Source: Ilumatobacteraceae bacterium (GTDB lineage Bacteria; Actinomycetota; Acidimicrobiia; Acidimicrobiales; Ilumatobacteraceae). Taken from it: a stretch of 64,000 nucleotides of DNA. The translations under genes and the position numbers were made by a program. The stretch spans positions 93,447-157,446 of the forward strand of contig JALHOG010000003.1 in the NCBI GenBank assembly GCA_022843125.1. Reading direction: 5' to 3'. Below the pieces are notes generated by a model. That model did not search any database, was not told where the DNA came from, and saw nothing but the letters and a program-made list of their open reading frames with translations. This document shows positions 24,375 to 32,423 of this stretch, in pieces (the stretch's first letter is position 1; each line of letters begins with the position of its first letter).

Positions 24375-26840
24375 TCAGGTATCAAGTACCTTCTCGTGTG
24401 TCGCGTCACTGCCGTCGAGGAACAGGAGCTGTGCGCTCTCGTCATCTGCGTGTGCACCCACCAGGAGTTCGTAGCGGGTGTCCTCGACGATCCACGTGCG
24501 GGTCTTCACGTCGTAGTGGGCGACGGCGGAAGCCGGTACATCGATCACGACCGGCGTGCTGACTCCTGGGTCGGCATGGACAGTCGTATGACCGACCAGC
24601 CAGCGATCCGGCCGTGAGATGCCGGATCCCGGGGCAGTCGCGTATGCCTGCAGCACGTGCTTGCCGGCCATGTCGCCGACATTGGTGACGATCCCGTGCA
24701 CCCGCCATCCATCGGCAGACGACTCGACCGTGAGCTCGCCGGTCGCCCACCGGGCGAGACTCAACCCGAACCCGAACGGGTAGAGCTGGTTGACGCGACG
24801 TCGCTCGTCGGAGCGGTAACCGATGTTGAGGCCGTCGCGGTAGGTCAGGACCCCATCCGTCGGCGCGATGTCGGGATGGGTCAGCCCCTCGACCCGAGGC
24901 CACGTCATGGGCAGTCGCCCACCGGGGTCCACCGCGCCCGCGAGGACGTCACCCAGCGCGTTCCCGTACTCCTGGCCGGCGAACCAGACCACGACGATCG
25001 CACTCACCTCGTCGGCCCATGGCAGCAGGACCGGCGCACCGGCGTTGATGACCACCACGGTCCGTCGGTTCGCGGCCGCGACTGCTCGCACCAGATCGTC
25101 CTGCCGGCCGGGCAACCCGAGCGAGCTGCGATCCATGCTCTCGCTCTCGACCTCGGCTCCCGTCTCGACGAACACGATCGGTACGTCGACACTCCTCGCC
25201 AGTGCGGTGGCGGCTTCGATCGCGTGCTCGTCGGCGTGGTCGACGCGCTCGATGTTGAGTTCGATGCGCGTCGAGTGGCCCGTGTGGGAGATCGCGTGCG
25301 TCAGCGTAAGCGGCACCAGAGCGCCCTCTTCCACCTCGATCTCGATCGTTCGTTGTGGCGGTCGGATCAGCGCTGCGATGGGATCCTCATCAGGGCGCGG
25401 CGCCACGGACTCAGTGAGCGACGCATCACCAACTCGAAGGGTGAAGTCGCCGATCCCCGAGAAGCCCATCCGGTAGCGCCCACCGCCGGGCGCGACGAAG
25501 GTGGCGGAGACCGTGACGGTAGCGGTGTCCTGCCGCGCCGCCCGGGGCGTGAAGTCCCCGAGCCACTTCAGCAGACCGTTGCGACGCACCTCCCGGTCCA
25601 GCTCGCGCCCATCGGCGGCATGGAAGCTGACAGCCACGCCCTCGTCCCCCGCCGGGGAGCGCAACTGCCGCCACTCGGCGACCTGGCACCGCTGGCCGAC
25701 CCGCACGCCGGCTGTGGACGACACCTTCTCGTCGCCGTACCGAGCGCGGAGAGCGGCCTCGGGAGACACGATGTACTGGGGGAAGACCGTGCAGCTGCCA
25801 CCACCGAGCACACGCGGCTCACGAGCGCCACGGCCCACCAAACCCAGCGATGTCGCAGGAGGCAACGGGAGGACGGTCTGGTTACGCAGGAGGACCATGG
25901 ACTCCGACGAGGCCCGGCGGAGAACTGCCGGTGCCGAGTCGAGGTCGGGCGGCGGCGGCCAGGAGACGTCGGACACCTGGGGCAGGCATCCCACCCGTGC
26001 TGCCAGGAGGAGCACGCGCCGCACCTTGGCGTCGATCGTGGACTCTGCCACATCGCCGTTCCGCACGGCCTCGATCAGTCCGTCTGCCCACGGCGTCGCC
26101 GGCCCCGGCATGACGAGGTCGAGCCCGCCCCGTGCGCTCTCGATGACCGTCCGAGTCGCGAACCAGTCCGACATCACCACGCCGTCGAACCCCCACGCGT
26201 CGCGCACGGGGTCGTCCAGCAATGGATGCTCGGTCATCGGGATGCCGTTCACCCCGTTGTAGGCCGCCATCACGGCCCAGACGCCGGCGCGGACCGCCAT
26301 GCGGAAGGGGAGCAGATACAACTCATGGAGCGTTCGCTCGTCCACGTGCGCGTCGACCGTGAAGCGCTCTGTCTCGGAGTCGTTGGCGACCAGGTGTTTG
26401 GCGGTCGCCGCGACGCCGTGCTGCTGGAGGCCGCGTACGAAAGCGGAGGCGATCTCCCCCGTCAGCCGGGGCTCCTCACCCATGTACTCGAAGTTCCGCC
26501 CAGCACCGGGGTGCCGCTGCAGGTTCACTCCGGGAGCCAGGACGACGTGGACCCCCTTGCGCTTGGCGTCCGCGGCAAGGAGTGAGGCCACGGCCCGCAC
26601 GATGTCAGGGTTCCAGGTCGCGGCCAGGGCGATCGGCGCCGGGCTGTTCAGGGAGGGGTCCCGCTCATCCCACTTCTCGCCGCGGACGCCGGCGGGTCCG
26701 TCCGAGAGGACCATCCGCGCGAGCCCGACCTGTGGCTCGGGACCGACCGACCAGAAGCTGCTGCCCGACAACAGGCGGACCTTGGCGTCGAACGACATGC
26801 GCATCACCAGCTGCGAGATCGTGTTGTGGACGGCATCCAT
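24375..26840 (-). CDS. GH3 family beta-glucosidase
   Basis: An 821-aa glycoside hydrolase family 3 enzyme. The N-terminal barrel has LSDGPAGVRGEKWDE, APGVNLQRHPGAGRNFEYMGEEP, ATAKHLVANDSETERF, and the nucleophile Asp225 in GVVMSDWFAT. The second domain includes VETGAEVESESMDRSS and VVINAGAPVLLPW. A PA14-like insert spans about residues 400-520 (GRYRMGFSGIGDFTLRVGD). A fibronectin-III-like domain ends the protein (VTNVGDMAGKHVLQAYATAP). There is no signal peptide, so it should act in the cytoplasm on an imported glucoside. It lies 2 bp after the CoA-transferase gene. The aglycone is not readable from sequence. Confidence 0.92.
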   Translation of the reverse strand: MDAVHNTISQLVMRMSFDAKVRLLSGSSFWSVGPEPQVGLARMVLSDGPAGVRGEKWDERDPSLNSPAPIALAATWNPDIVRAVASLLAADAKRKGVHVVLAPGVNLQRHPGAGRNFEYMGEEPRLTGEIASAFVRGLQQHGVAATAKHLVANDSETERFTVDAHVDERTLHELYLLPFRMAVRAGVWAVMAAYNGVNGIPMTEHPLLDDPVRDAWGFDGVVMSDWFATRTVIESARGGLDLVMPGPATPWADGLIEAVRNGDVAESTIDAKVRRVLLLAARVGCLPQVSDVSWPPPPDLDSAPAVLRRASSESMVLLRNQTVLPLPPATSLGLVGRGAREPRVLGGGSCTVFPQYIVSPEAALRARYGDEKVSSTAGVRVGQRCQVAEWRQLRSPAGDEGVAVSFHAADGRELDREVRRNGLLKWLGDFTPRAARQDTATVTVSATFVAPGGGRYRMGFSGIGDFTLRVGDASLTESVAPRPDEDPIAALIRPPQRTIEIEVEEGALVPLTLTHAISHTGHSTRIELNIERVDHADEHAIEAATALARSVDVPIVFVETGAEVESESMDRSSLGLPGRQDDLVRAVAAANRRTVVVINAGAPVLLPWADEVSAIVVVWFAGQEYGNALGDVLAGAVDPGGRLPMTWPRVEGLTHPDIAPTDGVLTYRDGLNIGYRSDERRRVNQLYPFGFGLSLARWATGELTVESSADGWRVHGIVTNVGDMAGKHVLQAYATAPGSGISRPDRWLVGHTTVHADPGVSTPVVIDVPASAVAHYDVKTRTWIVEDTRYELLVGAHADDESAQLLFLDGSDATHEKVLDT

Positions 26841-26842
26841 CG

Positions 26843-28039
26843 CTATCTCCGATCGGCTCGGGCCTGGGCCGCTGCAGATCCGTGGGCCATGGGGACATCC
26901 CGATCGCTGAGCTCCTCCAGGATGGCATCGATGCTCGAAGAACCGAGCCCCGGGACCGGGTCCATTCGAGGGGCCACCCCCTCCCACGTGATGGCGGGCA
27001 GCAGTGCCGCCACCGCCCCCACCGGCGTCTGGACCTCGGTCCAGCGCCCCCGACCGCCCAGTTGAGGGTGGTCGAGCAGTTCGTTGATTCCCCTGACCCG
27101 GGCGTGCGCCACCCTCGCCAGGGCGAGGCGAGATTCGAACTCGACGCCGGTGACGGAATCGAGCACACCGGCGATGACCTCCTCCAGTTGCGCACGGTTC
27201 TCGACGCGTCGCGGTACCGAGTCGAACCGCGGATCGACAGCGAGCTCCTCGAGCTGCAGCACGGAGCGGCAGAACGAGTGCCACTCGCGCTCGTTCTGGA
27301 CGGAGAGGATGAACTGACAGCCGTCTCCGGCGGCGTAGACGCCGTAGGGTGCGATCGCCGCATGGCTCGTCCCGGCACGTACCGGGGCCGACCCGCCGTA
27401 CATCGTGTAGTACATCGGGAATCCCATCCATTCGACGAGAGAGTCGAACAGGCTGATCTCCAGATGCGCGCCCTCCCCTGTTCGTTCACGGACGAACAGC
27501 GCGGCCAGGATGGCGGAGAAGGCGTACATGCCCGCGGCGATGTCGGCCACCGGGATCCCGGCCTTCGCCGGCTCGTCGGCGGTGCCGGTGATCGAGATGA
27601 GCCCGGCTTCCGCCTGGATCAGCGCGTCGTACGCCTTCGCGTGCATCATCGATCCGCCATCGCCGTATCCGCTCACGTCGCACACGATCAAGGAGGGACT
27701 CGCGTCACGAAGCGCAGCGTGACCGAATCCCAGTCGGTCAGCGACGCCCGGGGCGAAGTTCTGGATGAAGACGTCAGCATGACGGAGGAGTTCGTGCAGC
27801 TTCGCAACGTCGTCGTCCGCCTTGAGGTCCAGCGTGACGCTCTCCTTCGAGCGGTTCAGCCACACGAAGTGCGACGACAGGCCGCGAACCGTCACGTCAT
27901 AATCTCGTGCGAAGTCCCCGACAACCGGGCGCTCCACCTTGATGACGCGTGCGCCGAGATCGGCCAACTGGCGAGTCGCGAAGGGTGCCGCGACCGCCTG
28001 CTCACAGGCAACCACGACCAAACCCTCAAGTGGCCTCAT
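26843..28039 (-). CDS. CaiB/BaiF (family III) CoA-transferase
   Basis: A 398-aa family III CoA-transferase moving CoA between carboxylates. It starts MRPLEGLVVVACEQAVAAPF and has the family runs LGARVIKVERPVVGDFAR, HFVWLNRSKESVTLDLK, FIQNFAPGVADRLGFGH, DVSGYGDGG and GIPVADIAAGMYAFSAILAAL. It is first in a run with the GH3 glucosidase, so acid activation and deglucosylation appear linked. It diverges from an SDR gene across a 134-bp region with several ATGCAT-type sites. Confidence 0.92.
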   Translation of the reverse strand: MRPLEGLVVVACEQAVAAPFATRQLADLGARVIKVERPVVGDFARDYDVTVRGLSSHFVWLNRSKESVTLDLKADDDVAKLHELLRHADVFIQNFAPGVADRLGFGHAALRDASPSLIVCDVSGYGDGGSMMHAKAYDALIQAEAGLISITGTADEPAKAGIPVADIAAGMYAFSAILAALFVRERTGEGAHLEISLFDSLVEWMGFPMYYTMYGGSAPVRAGTSHAAIAPYGVYAAGDGCQFILSVQNEREWHSFCRSVLQLEELAVDPRFDSVPRRVENRAQLEEVIAGVLDSVTGVEFESRLALARVAHARVRGINELLDHPQLGGRGRWTEVQTPVGAVAALLPAITWEGVAPRMDPVPGLGSSSIDAILEELSDRDVPMAHGSAAAQARADRR

Positions 28040-28082
28040 AGACGAACGCTCCTGTCACGCCAAACGATGTAGGGAAGAGGCA

Positions 28083-28148
28083 ATCATGCATGATCACCGG
28101 CGTCAAGGCATGATAGCTCTGTCCACGAGGCGCTTCATCGTGCATCAT
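28083..28148. promoter_or_regulatory. Palindromic operator cluster between CoA-transferase and SDR genes
   Basis: A perfect 12-bp palindrome ATCATGCATGAT occupies 28083-28094. Two partial copies follow: GCATGAT (28108-28114) and GTGCATCAT (28140-28148). On the minus strand TTGACG (28106-28101) lies just upstream of the palindrome and would be the -35 of the CoA-transferase gene, placing the palindrome in the spacer, though the -10 is poor. The layout suggests repression of both divergent operons. Confidence 0.5.
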
Positions 28149-28173
28149 CTACCGCATACCTGAACGGAGAATC

Positions 28174-28944
28174 ATGTCTGAACCATCAACGCTGGTCGGA
28201 AGAGTTGCCGTGGTGACCGGAGCCGGATCCGGAATCGGTGCTGCGCTGGCCACGACCTTCGCCCGGCATGGAGCCAAGGTCGTGGTCTCGGATGTGAACG
28301 CCGAGACCGCCGAGAACACGGCAGCGGCCATCCAGGCAGCGGGCGGCGTGGCGATCGCCGCCGAAGGGGATGTGACCAACCGCGCACACATGGAACGCGT
28401 TGCGGCCGTGGCGGAGTCCACCTTCGGCTACGTGTCGGTTCTTGCTGCCAACGCCGGATACACCGGTCCGGCGGCCAGTCTCGAGAGCACATCCGACGAC
28501 GAGTTCCGGCGCGTGTTCGACATCAACGTCGGCGGCGTCTGGACCACGTGCACCGCAATGCTGCCGTCGCTTCGCCGAGCCGGCGGCGGATCGGTCATCG
28601 TCACGGGTTCGATCATGGCTGACCGTCCGCGACCGGGATTCGGAACGTACTCGACGAGCAAAGCCGCTGTGAACCACCTGGCTCGGGTCATGGCACTGGA
28701 GTGGGCGCCGTTCAACATCCGCGTGAACTGCCTGGCTCCGACCGCCACCGAGACGAACATGCTTCCAACCTTCCTGGGCGACGACGACCCGGAGGCCACG
28801 AGAAGCCGCTTCTTGTCGACCATCCCGCTCGGCCGTCTCGCCCGGCCGGAGGATGTTTCCGAGGCTGCGCTCTTCCTGGCCAGCGAGTCGGCGTCCTTCC
28901 TCACCGGCGTCGTCCTGCCGGTCGATGGCGGCAGAAGCATCTGA
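28174..28944 (+). CDS. SDR family NAD(P)-dependent oxidoreductase
   Basis: A 256-aa classical short-chain dehydrogenase. It has the nucleotide-binding VVTGAGSGIGAALA, NAG in VLAANAGYTGP, the Ser of VTGSIMADRP, the catalytic YSTSK, and a C-terminal FLTGVVLPVDGGRSI. AGAAT plus GGAG precede the ATG. It is divergent from the CoA-transferase/glucosidase run with shared operator-like sites. It may oxidise an alcohol released after deglucosylation (inference). Confidence 0.92.
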   Translation: MSEPSTLVGRVAVVTGAGSGIGAALATTFARHGAKVVVSDVNAETAENTAAAIQAAGGVAIAAEGDVTNRAHMERVAAVAESTFGYVSVLAANAGYTGPAASLESTSDDEFRRVFDINVGGVWTTCTAMLPSLRRAGGGSVIVTGSIMADRPRPGFGTYSTSKAAVNHLARVMALEWAPFNIRVNCLAPTATETNMLPTFLGDDDPEATRSRFLSTIPLGRLARPEDVSEAALFLASESASFLTGVVLPVDGGRSI

Positions 28945-29002
28945 GAGCCAGGCGGATCGGTCCGGCTCGCCCTGCGCAGCAGGGAACCAACACACTGACG
29001 AC

Positions 29003-29845
29003 GTGCAGCAACTCGCAGGCAAGACCGCGTTGATCACCGGAGGTGCCGGCGGGATCGGTCTCGGCATGGCGCATGCCTTCGTCGCCGAAGGCATGCGCGT
29101 TGCTCTCGCCGATGTCAACGAAGCCGACATCTCGGTGTTCCCTCCCGGTGCGGCGATGAGCGTGCCGGTCGACGTGACCGACATCGAGTCGGTCCGCGCC
29201 GCCGTTGCCGCGGTGCTCGAACAACTCGGCCCGATCGACGTCGTGTGTGCCAACGCCGGCATCGGCGGCGGGGGCGGCCACGTCGCTGCGGACGAGTACG
29301 AGGTCTGGAATCGTGTGATGGCGGTCAACCTCGACGGGGTGGTGCACACGGTCAAGTCGACGGTGCCGCTGATGCGCGAGCGAGGCGTAGGCGGCCATGT
29401 GGTGATCACCTCGTCGGTTGCCGGGATCACGGCGCTGCCCTTCGAGTTCGGCGCCTACACGACCTCGAAGTTCGCTGTTCGCGGTCTCGGCGAGTCGCTC
29501 CGTCTCAGCCTGGCGGAGGAGGGCATCGGCGTCTCGATCCTGTGCCCAGGGCTCACGAACACGGGAATCCTCGACGAGGCGAACGACGACGGCAACCTGG
29601 AGTTCGAACGTGTGGATGGAGCGATGAACCCGATCGACGTGGGCTGGGCCGTCGTTCGCGGCATCCGCGAGAACGCGCCGTACATCTTCACGCACGGCGA
29701 GTTCGCAGACGAGTTCCGCGCCCTGTTCGACGAGATCGTCGCGGCGGTGCCCGCTGACCAGGCAGTCCCAGCCGATCGAGCTGCGTTCGAGCGCGGGCGG
29801 CGTGAGCTGTGCGACCGCCTGCGGCACCTGCCGGCTCGCGACTGA
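29003..29845 (+). CDS. SDR family NAD(P)-dependent oxidoreductase (second)
   Basis: A 280-aa classical SDR with ALITGGAGGIGLGMA, ANAGIGGGGGHV, the active-site ITSSVAGIT and YTTSKFAVRGL. The C-terminus is longer than in simple SDRs (ELCDRLRHLPARD). I use the GTG at 29003 because VQQLAGKTALITGG is the expected first strand; the Shine-Dalgarno is weak, and translational coupling to the SDR gene 58 bp upstream is possible. It belongs to the same run as the first SDR but is not a close copy. Confidence 0.88.
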   Translation: MQQLAGKTALITGGAGGIGLGMAHAFVAEGMRVALADVNEADISVFPPGAAMSVPVDVTDIESVRAAVAAVLEQLGPIDVVCANAGIGGGGGHVAADEYEVWNRVMAVNLDGVVHTVKSTVPLMRERGVGGHVVITSSVAGITALPFEFGAYTTSKFAVRGLGESLRLSLAEEGIGVSILCPGLTNTGILDEANDDGNLEFERVDGAMNPIDVGWAVVRGIRENAPYIFTHGEFADEFRALFDEIVAAVPADQAVPADRAAFERGRRELCDRLRHLPARD

Positions 29846-29948
29846 TCGATCCGGCGTTACTCAAGACTCCCTCATGGCTCGTCAACCCGAGCCTGCGACC
29901 GGGCGATGTTGCTCGAGAAGGACATCGTCACCCGGGAAGGAGGTCACC

Positions 29949-30566
29949 ATGATCGGCATCAGGATCTCGAGCGCACCGCAACGCCCCGTGGCGTTCGTGT
30001 GTCCTCACTGCGGCGTCGATCGTGAAGGCGCCGTCGTCCTGCGACGCCGGTGGCTCGCGGTCGGCAAGCGGCCCGTGCTCCCGATGCGGGCGGTCTCCCC
30101 GATGGTCCAATGCGCCGTGTGCGGCCAACAGTGCGGACTCGCGATCCTCAACGTGCCCACGTCGAGCGCGCTCGAGGCAATGCTCCACACCGCGCTCCGG
30201 CACGCGATCGTGTCGGTGGTCAGGGCGGGCCGCGGGATGGGGCCGGCCAACGACGAGGTCGATCGGCACGCCGTCAGCGTGATGCGCAACGCCGGCTACA
30301 TGTACGACCGGTTCGACCTCGACGACGACCTTCGGACGCTGAACGATGCAGGCATGACGCCACATCTGCGCCCGCTGGCCGACGAGCTGACGCAGCACGG
30401 CAAGCAGAGCCTGCTGCACAAGCTCCACACGCTGGCCGCCATCGACGGTCCGGTCCGCCCTGGTCAGCGCGAGGTGCTCCTTCGCGTCGGCGTGGCGCTG
30501 GGGATGGCCGCGACCCACATCAACGGCGTCCTCGCCGTCGGCGACATCGAGACCCAGTCGACCTGA
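29949..30566 (+). CDS. Zinc-ribbon plus TerB-like domain protein, function unknown
   Basis: A 205-aa protein with a strong Shine-Dalgarno (GGGAAGGAGG) before the ATG at 29949. Two CxxC pairs (VCPHCG and QCAVCG, residues about 19-58) form a zinc ribbon. The C-terminal helical half (DDLRTLNDAGMTPHLRPLADEL, LHTLAAIDGPVRPGQREVLLRVGVALGM) resembles TerB-like domains in which acidic helices bind metal. The role is not known. It probably ends the accessory plus-strand run and converges on the meta-cleavage operon. Confidence 0.6.
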   Translation: MIGIRISSAPQRPVAFVCPHCGVDREGAVVLRRRWLAVGKRPVLPMRAVSPMVQCAVCGQQCGLAILNVPTSSALEAMLHTALRHAIVSVVRAGRGMGPANDEVDRHAVSVMRNAGYMYDRFDLDDDLRTLNDAGMTPHLRPLADELTQHGKQSLLHKLHTLAAIDGPVRPGQREVLLRVGVALGMAATHINGVLAVGDIETQST

Positions 30567-30584
30567 ACGAACCTCGCCGACAGA

Positions 30585-31379
30585 TCAGTGTGCGAGTCGG
30601 GTGACGACGGAGCCGAGGTCACCGAAGTTGGCGACCACCTCGTCGCCGGGCGCGATCGCCTGCATCGGGCCGAGTGCACCGGTCATCAGGACATCGCCGG
30701 CCTTGAGCGGGATGCCACGCTCACACAGCACGTCGGCCAGCCAGCGCGCAGCGTGGAGAGGGTTGCCGAGGCATGCGCCACCAGACCCCGTCGATACCTC
30801 GACACCGTTGATCGTCATGCTCATCGGCACCGTGCGGATGTCGAACGCGCTCAACGGCACCGGCCGACTGCCGATCACGTAGAGGCCGCAGCTCGCGTTG
30901 TCGGCGACCGTGTCGACGATGCTGATCTGCCAGTTCGCGATGCGGCTGTCGACGATCTCGATCGACGGCAGGGCGAACTCGATCGAGCGCATGATCTCGA
31001 CGAACCCGTGCGGCGCGTTGTTGAGATCACGCCCGACCACGAGCGCCACCTCGGCCTCGGCACGGGGCTGGATCAGGCGTGACGCAGGGATGTCGACGTT
31101 GTCGCCGTACTCGGTGTCGGTGAACAGGGTTCCGAAGTCGGGCTGATCGACACCGATCTGCTGCTGCACCGCCTTGGACGTGACGCCGATCTTGCGGCCA
31201 CTGATGCGATGCCCCGAGGCAACCTTGCGGTTCGTGTTGATCTGTTGCACCGCATAGCCCGCGTCGATGTCGGTGGACGTGCCGAGTATCTCGCGAATCG
31301 GGGCGATCGGGGCGAGATTGCGGTCGGCATGCCACAGGGCGTCGGCGGCCTGCTTGATGAGGGTCTGGTCGACGGTCAC
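30585..31379 (-). CDS. mhpD: 2-keto-4-pentenoate hydratase (2-oxopent-4-enoate hydratase)
   Basis: A 264-aa FAH-superfamily hydratase adding water to 2-oxopent-4-enoate to give 4-hydroxy-2-oxovalerate, the substrate of the aldolase at 9.4 kb. YAVQQINTNRKVASGHRISGRKIGVTSKAVQQQIGV, split here by position 60-95, the acidic metal triad in PRAEAEVALVVG, and SIEIVDSRIANW match the family. The GTG start at 31379 overlaps the tautomerase stop by 4 bases; the longer frame upstream is noise. It is the last gene of the meta operon. Confidence 0.92.
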   Translation of the reverse strand: MTVDQTLIKQAADALWHADRNLAPIAPIREILGTSTDIDAGYAVQQINTNRKVASGHRISGRKIGVTSKAVQQQIGVDQPDFGTLFTDTEYGDNVDIPASRLIQPRAEAEVALVVGRDLNNAPHGFVEIMRSIEFALPSIEIVDSRIANWQISIVDTVADNASCGLYVIGSRPVPLSAFDIRTVPMSMTINGVEVSTGSGGACLGNPLHAARWLADVLCERGIPLKAGDVLMTGALGPMQAIAPGDEVVANFGDLGSVVTRLAH

Positions 31380-31600
31380 TGCTTCACCTGCTGTTGTTCG
31401 CGGGCGATCCGCGCCTGCTTGTCGACGAGGATCTCGGTCCCTGCGAGGAAGTCGGTGTTCTCGACCTCGGTGACCCACACCCGGATCGAGTCACGGGGCG
31501 CGCCGATCGAGGTGTGGATCGCCTCTGCGATCGCATGGAGCATCTGGGACTTGGCCTCGGGCGTGCGCCCGCGCGCCATCGTCACGTTGACGAGCGGCAT
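31376..31600 (-). CDS. 4-oxalocrotonate tautomerase family enzyme
   Basis: A 74-aa tautomerase. After removal of the initiator Met, Pro1 (PLVNVTMARGRT) is the catalytic base. KSQMLHAIAEAIHTSIGAP and SIRVWVTEV are typical for the family. It converts 2-hydroxymuconate to 2-oxo-3-hexenedioate in the 4-oxalocrotonate branch. It is about 10 residues longer than DmpI at the C-terminus. It lies between the decarboxylase and hydratase genes, as in other meta operons. Confidence 0.92.
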   Translation of the reverse strand: MPLVNVTMARGRTPEAKSQMLHAIAEAIHTSIGAPRDSIRVWVTEVENTDFLAGTEILVDKQARIAREQQQVKQ

Positions 31601-31622
31601 GGAACGATCTCTCTCTCCTGGG

Positions 31623-32423
31623 TCAGACTCCGCGAACGGTCACGTCACCGAAGTGGCTGTAACTCGCAGTCGCGACCGTACCCACCCCGAACGGGCGGGC
31701 GTCGAGCGGAGCACCGGCCGGGACGACCCAACCGGCCTTGAGACCGCGCCCCGAACGGGCGAGGTGCCGCACGAGCAGCGCGACGCACTCGGCCGGGGAG
31801 CCGAGCAGGGCTTCGCCCGTCGCCGTGCCGGTGACCTCACCGTCGACGGTGAAGGTGCACGTGACCTCGCGCAGATCGACGTCGCGCGGAGCGATCCCCG
31901 CCGTCCCGACGACGACGCGTGCGGCCGAGGTGTTGTCGGCGATCACGTCGGGCAGCGTGAACTTGAAGGCCTCGAAGCGCGAATCGATCACCTCGATACC
32001 TCCGACCACGAGCGCCGTCCGGTCGAGGACGTCGTCAGCGGTGCAGTCGTCGCCCTCGAGGTCGTCACCCATGACGAAGACGAACTCCGGCTCGACGCGC
32101 GGGTGGATCAGCTCGCTGATCACGACCTCGGCGTCAGGCCCCGGGACGACCGACGATCGCGAAACCCAGCCGTAGCCGGGCTCGTCGACCCCCATCTGCT
32201 GCTGCTTCGCCTTGGACGTGAGCCCAAGCTTGGCGCCGGCGAGCGACTCACCGTGGAACAAGCGAGCCGCGAGCAGGGCGTCCTGGACGAGGTAGGCGTC
32301 GTCGAGCGACATCTCGGCGCCCAGCTGCGCGCCGATGCCCGTGACTTCGCGGCGGTCGTCGACCGCCGCCTGCAGATAGCGAGCCCAGTGTGCGTGATCG
32401 ACGCTCACCCTCAGCTCACTCAC
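31623..32423 (-). CDS. dmpH: 2-oxo-3-hexenedioate decarboxylase (4-oxalocrotonate decarboxylase)
   Basis: A 266-aa FAH-superfamily protein homologous to the hydratase downstream but distinct. It shows HGESLAGAKLGLTSKAKQQQMGV, the metal-binding HPRVEPEFVFVMG, and GGIEVIDSRFEAFKF. In meta pathways the decarboxylase and hydratase act as a complex. Its start overlaps the Rieske oxygenase stop by 8 bases. Which of the two paralogues is decarboxylase is assigned by sequence pattern and operon order, not by proof. Confidence 0.85.
   Translation of the reverse strand: MSELRVSVDHAHWARYLQAAVDDRREVTGIGAQLGAEMSLDDAYLVQDALLAARLFHGESLAGAKLGLTSKAKQQQMGVDEPGYGWVSRSSVVPGPDAEVVISELIHPRVEPEFVFVMGDDLEGDDCTADDVLDRTALVVGGIEVIDSRFEAFKFTLPDVIADNTSAARVVVGTAGIAPRDVDLREVTCTFTVDGEVTGTATGEALLGSPAECVALLVRHLARSGRGLKAGWVVPAGAPLDARPFGVGTVATASYSHFGDVTVRGV

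Noticed and set aside
24377..24391. Palindrome AGGTATCAAGTACCT
   Set aside because: It lies in the last codons and stop of the GH3 gene, so it is most simply a coding coincidence. It does not match the TCATGCAT sites.
28186..29430. A 414-codon minus-strand frame over both SDR genes
   Set aside because: Antisense shadow; the plus-strand SDR motifs are complete.
10474..30584. Search for integrase, transposase or attachment sites at the island edges
   Set aside because: None found. The only tRNA gene is at 48.3 kb, far from the island, so I do not call a mobile element.
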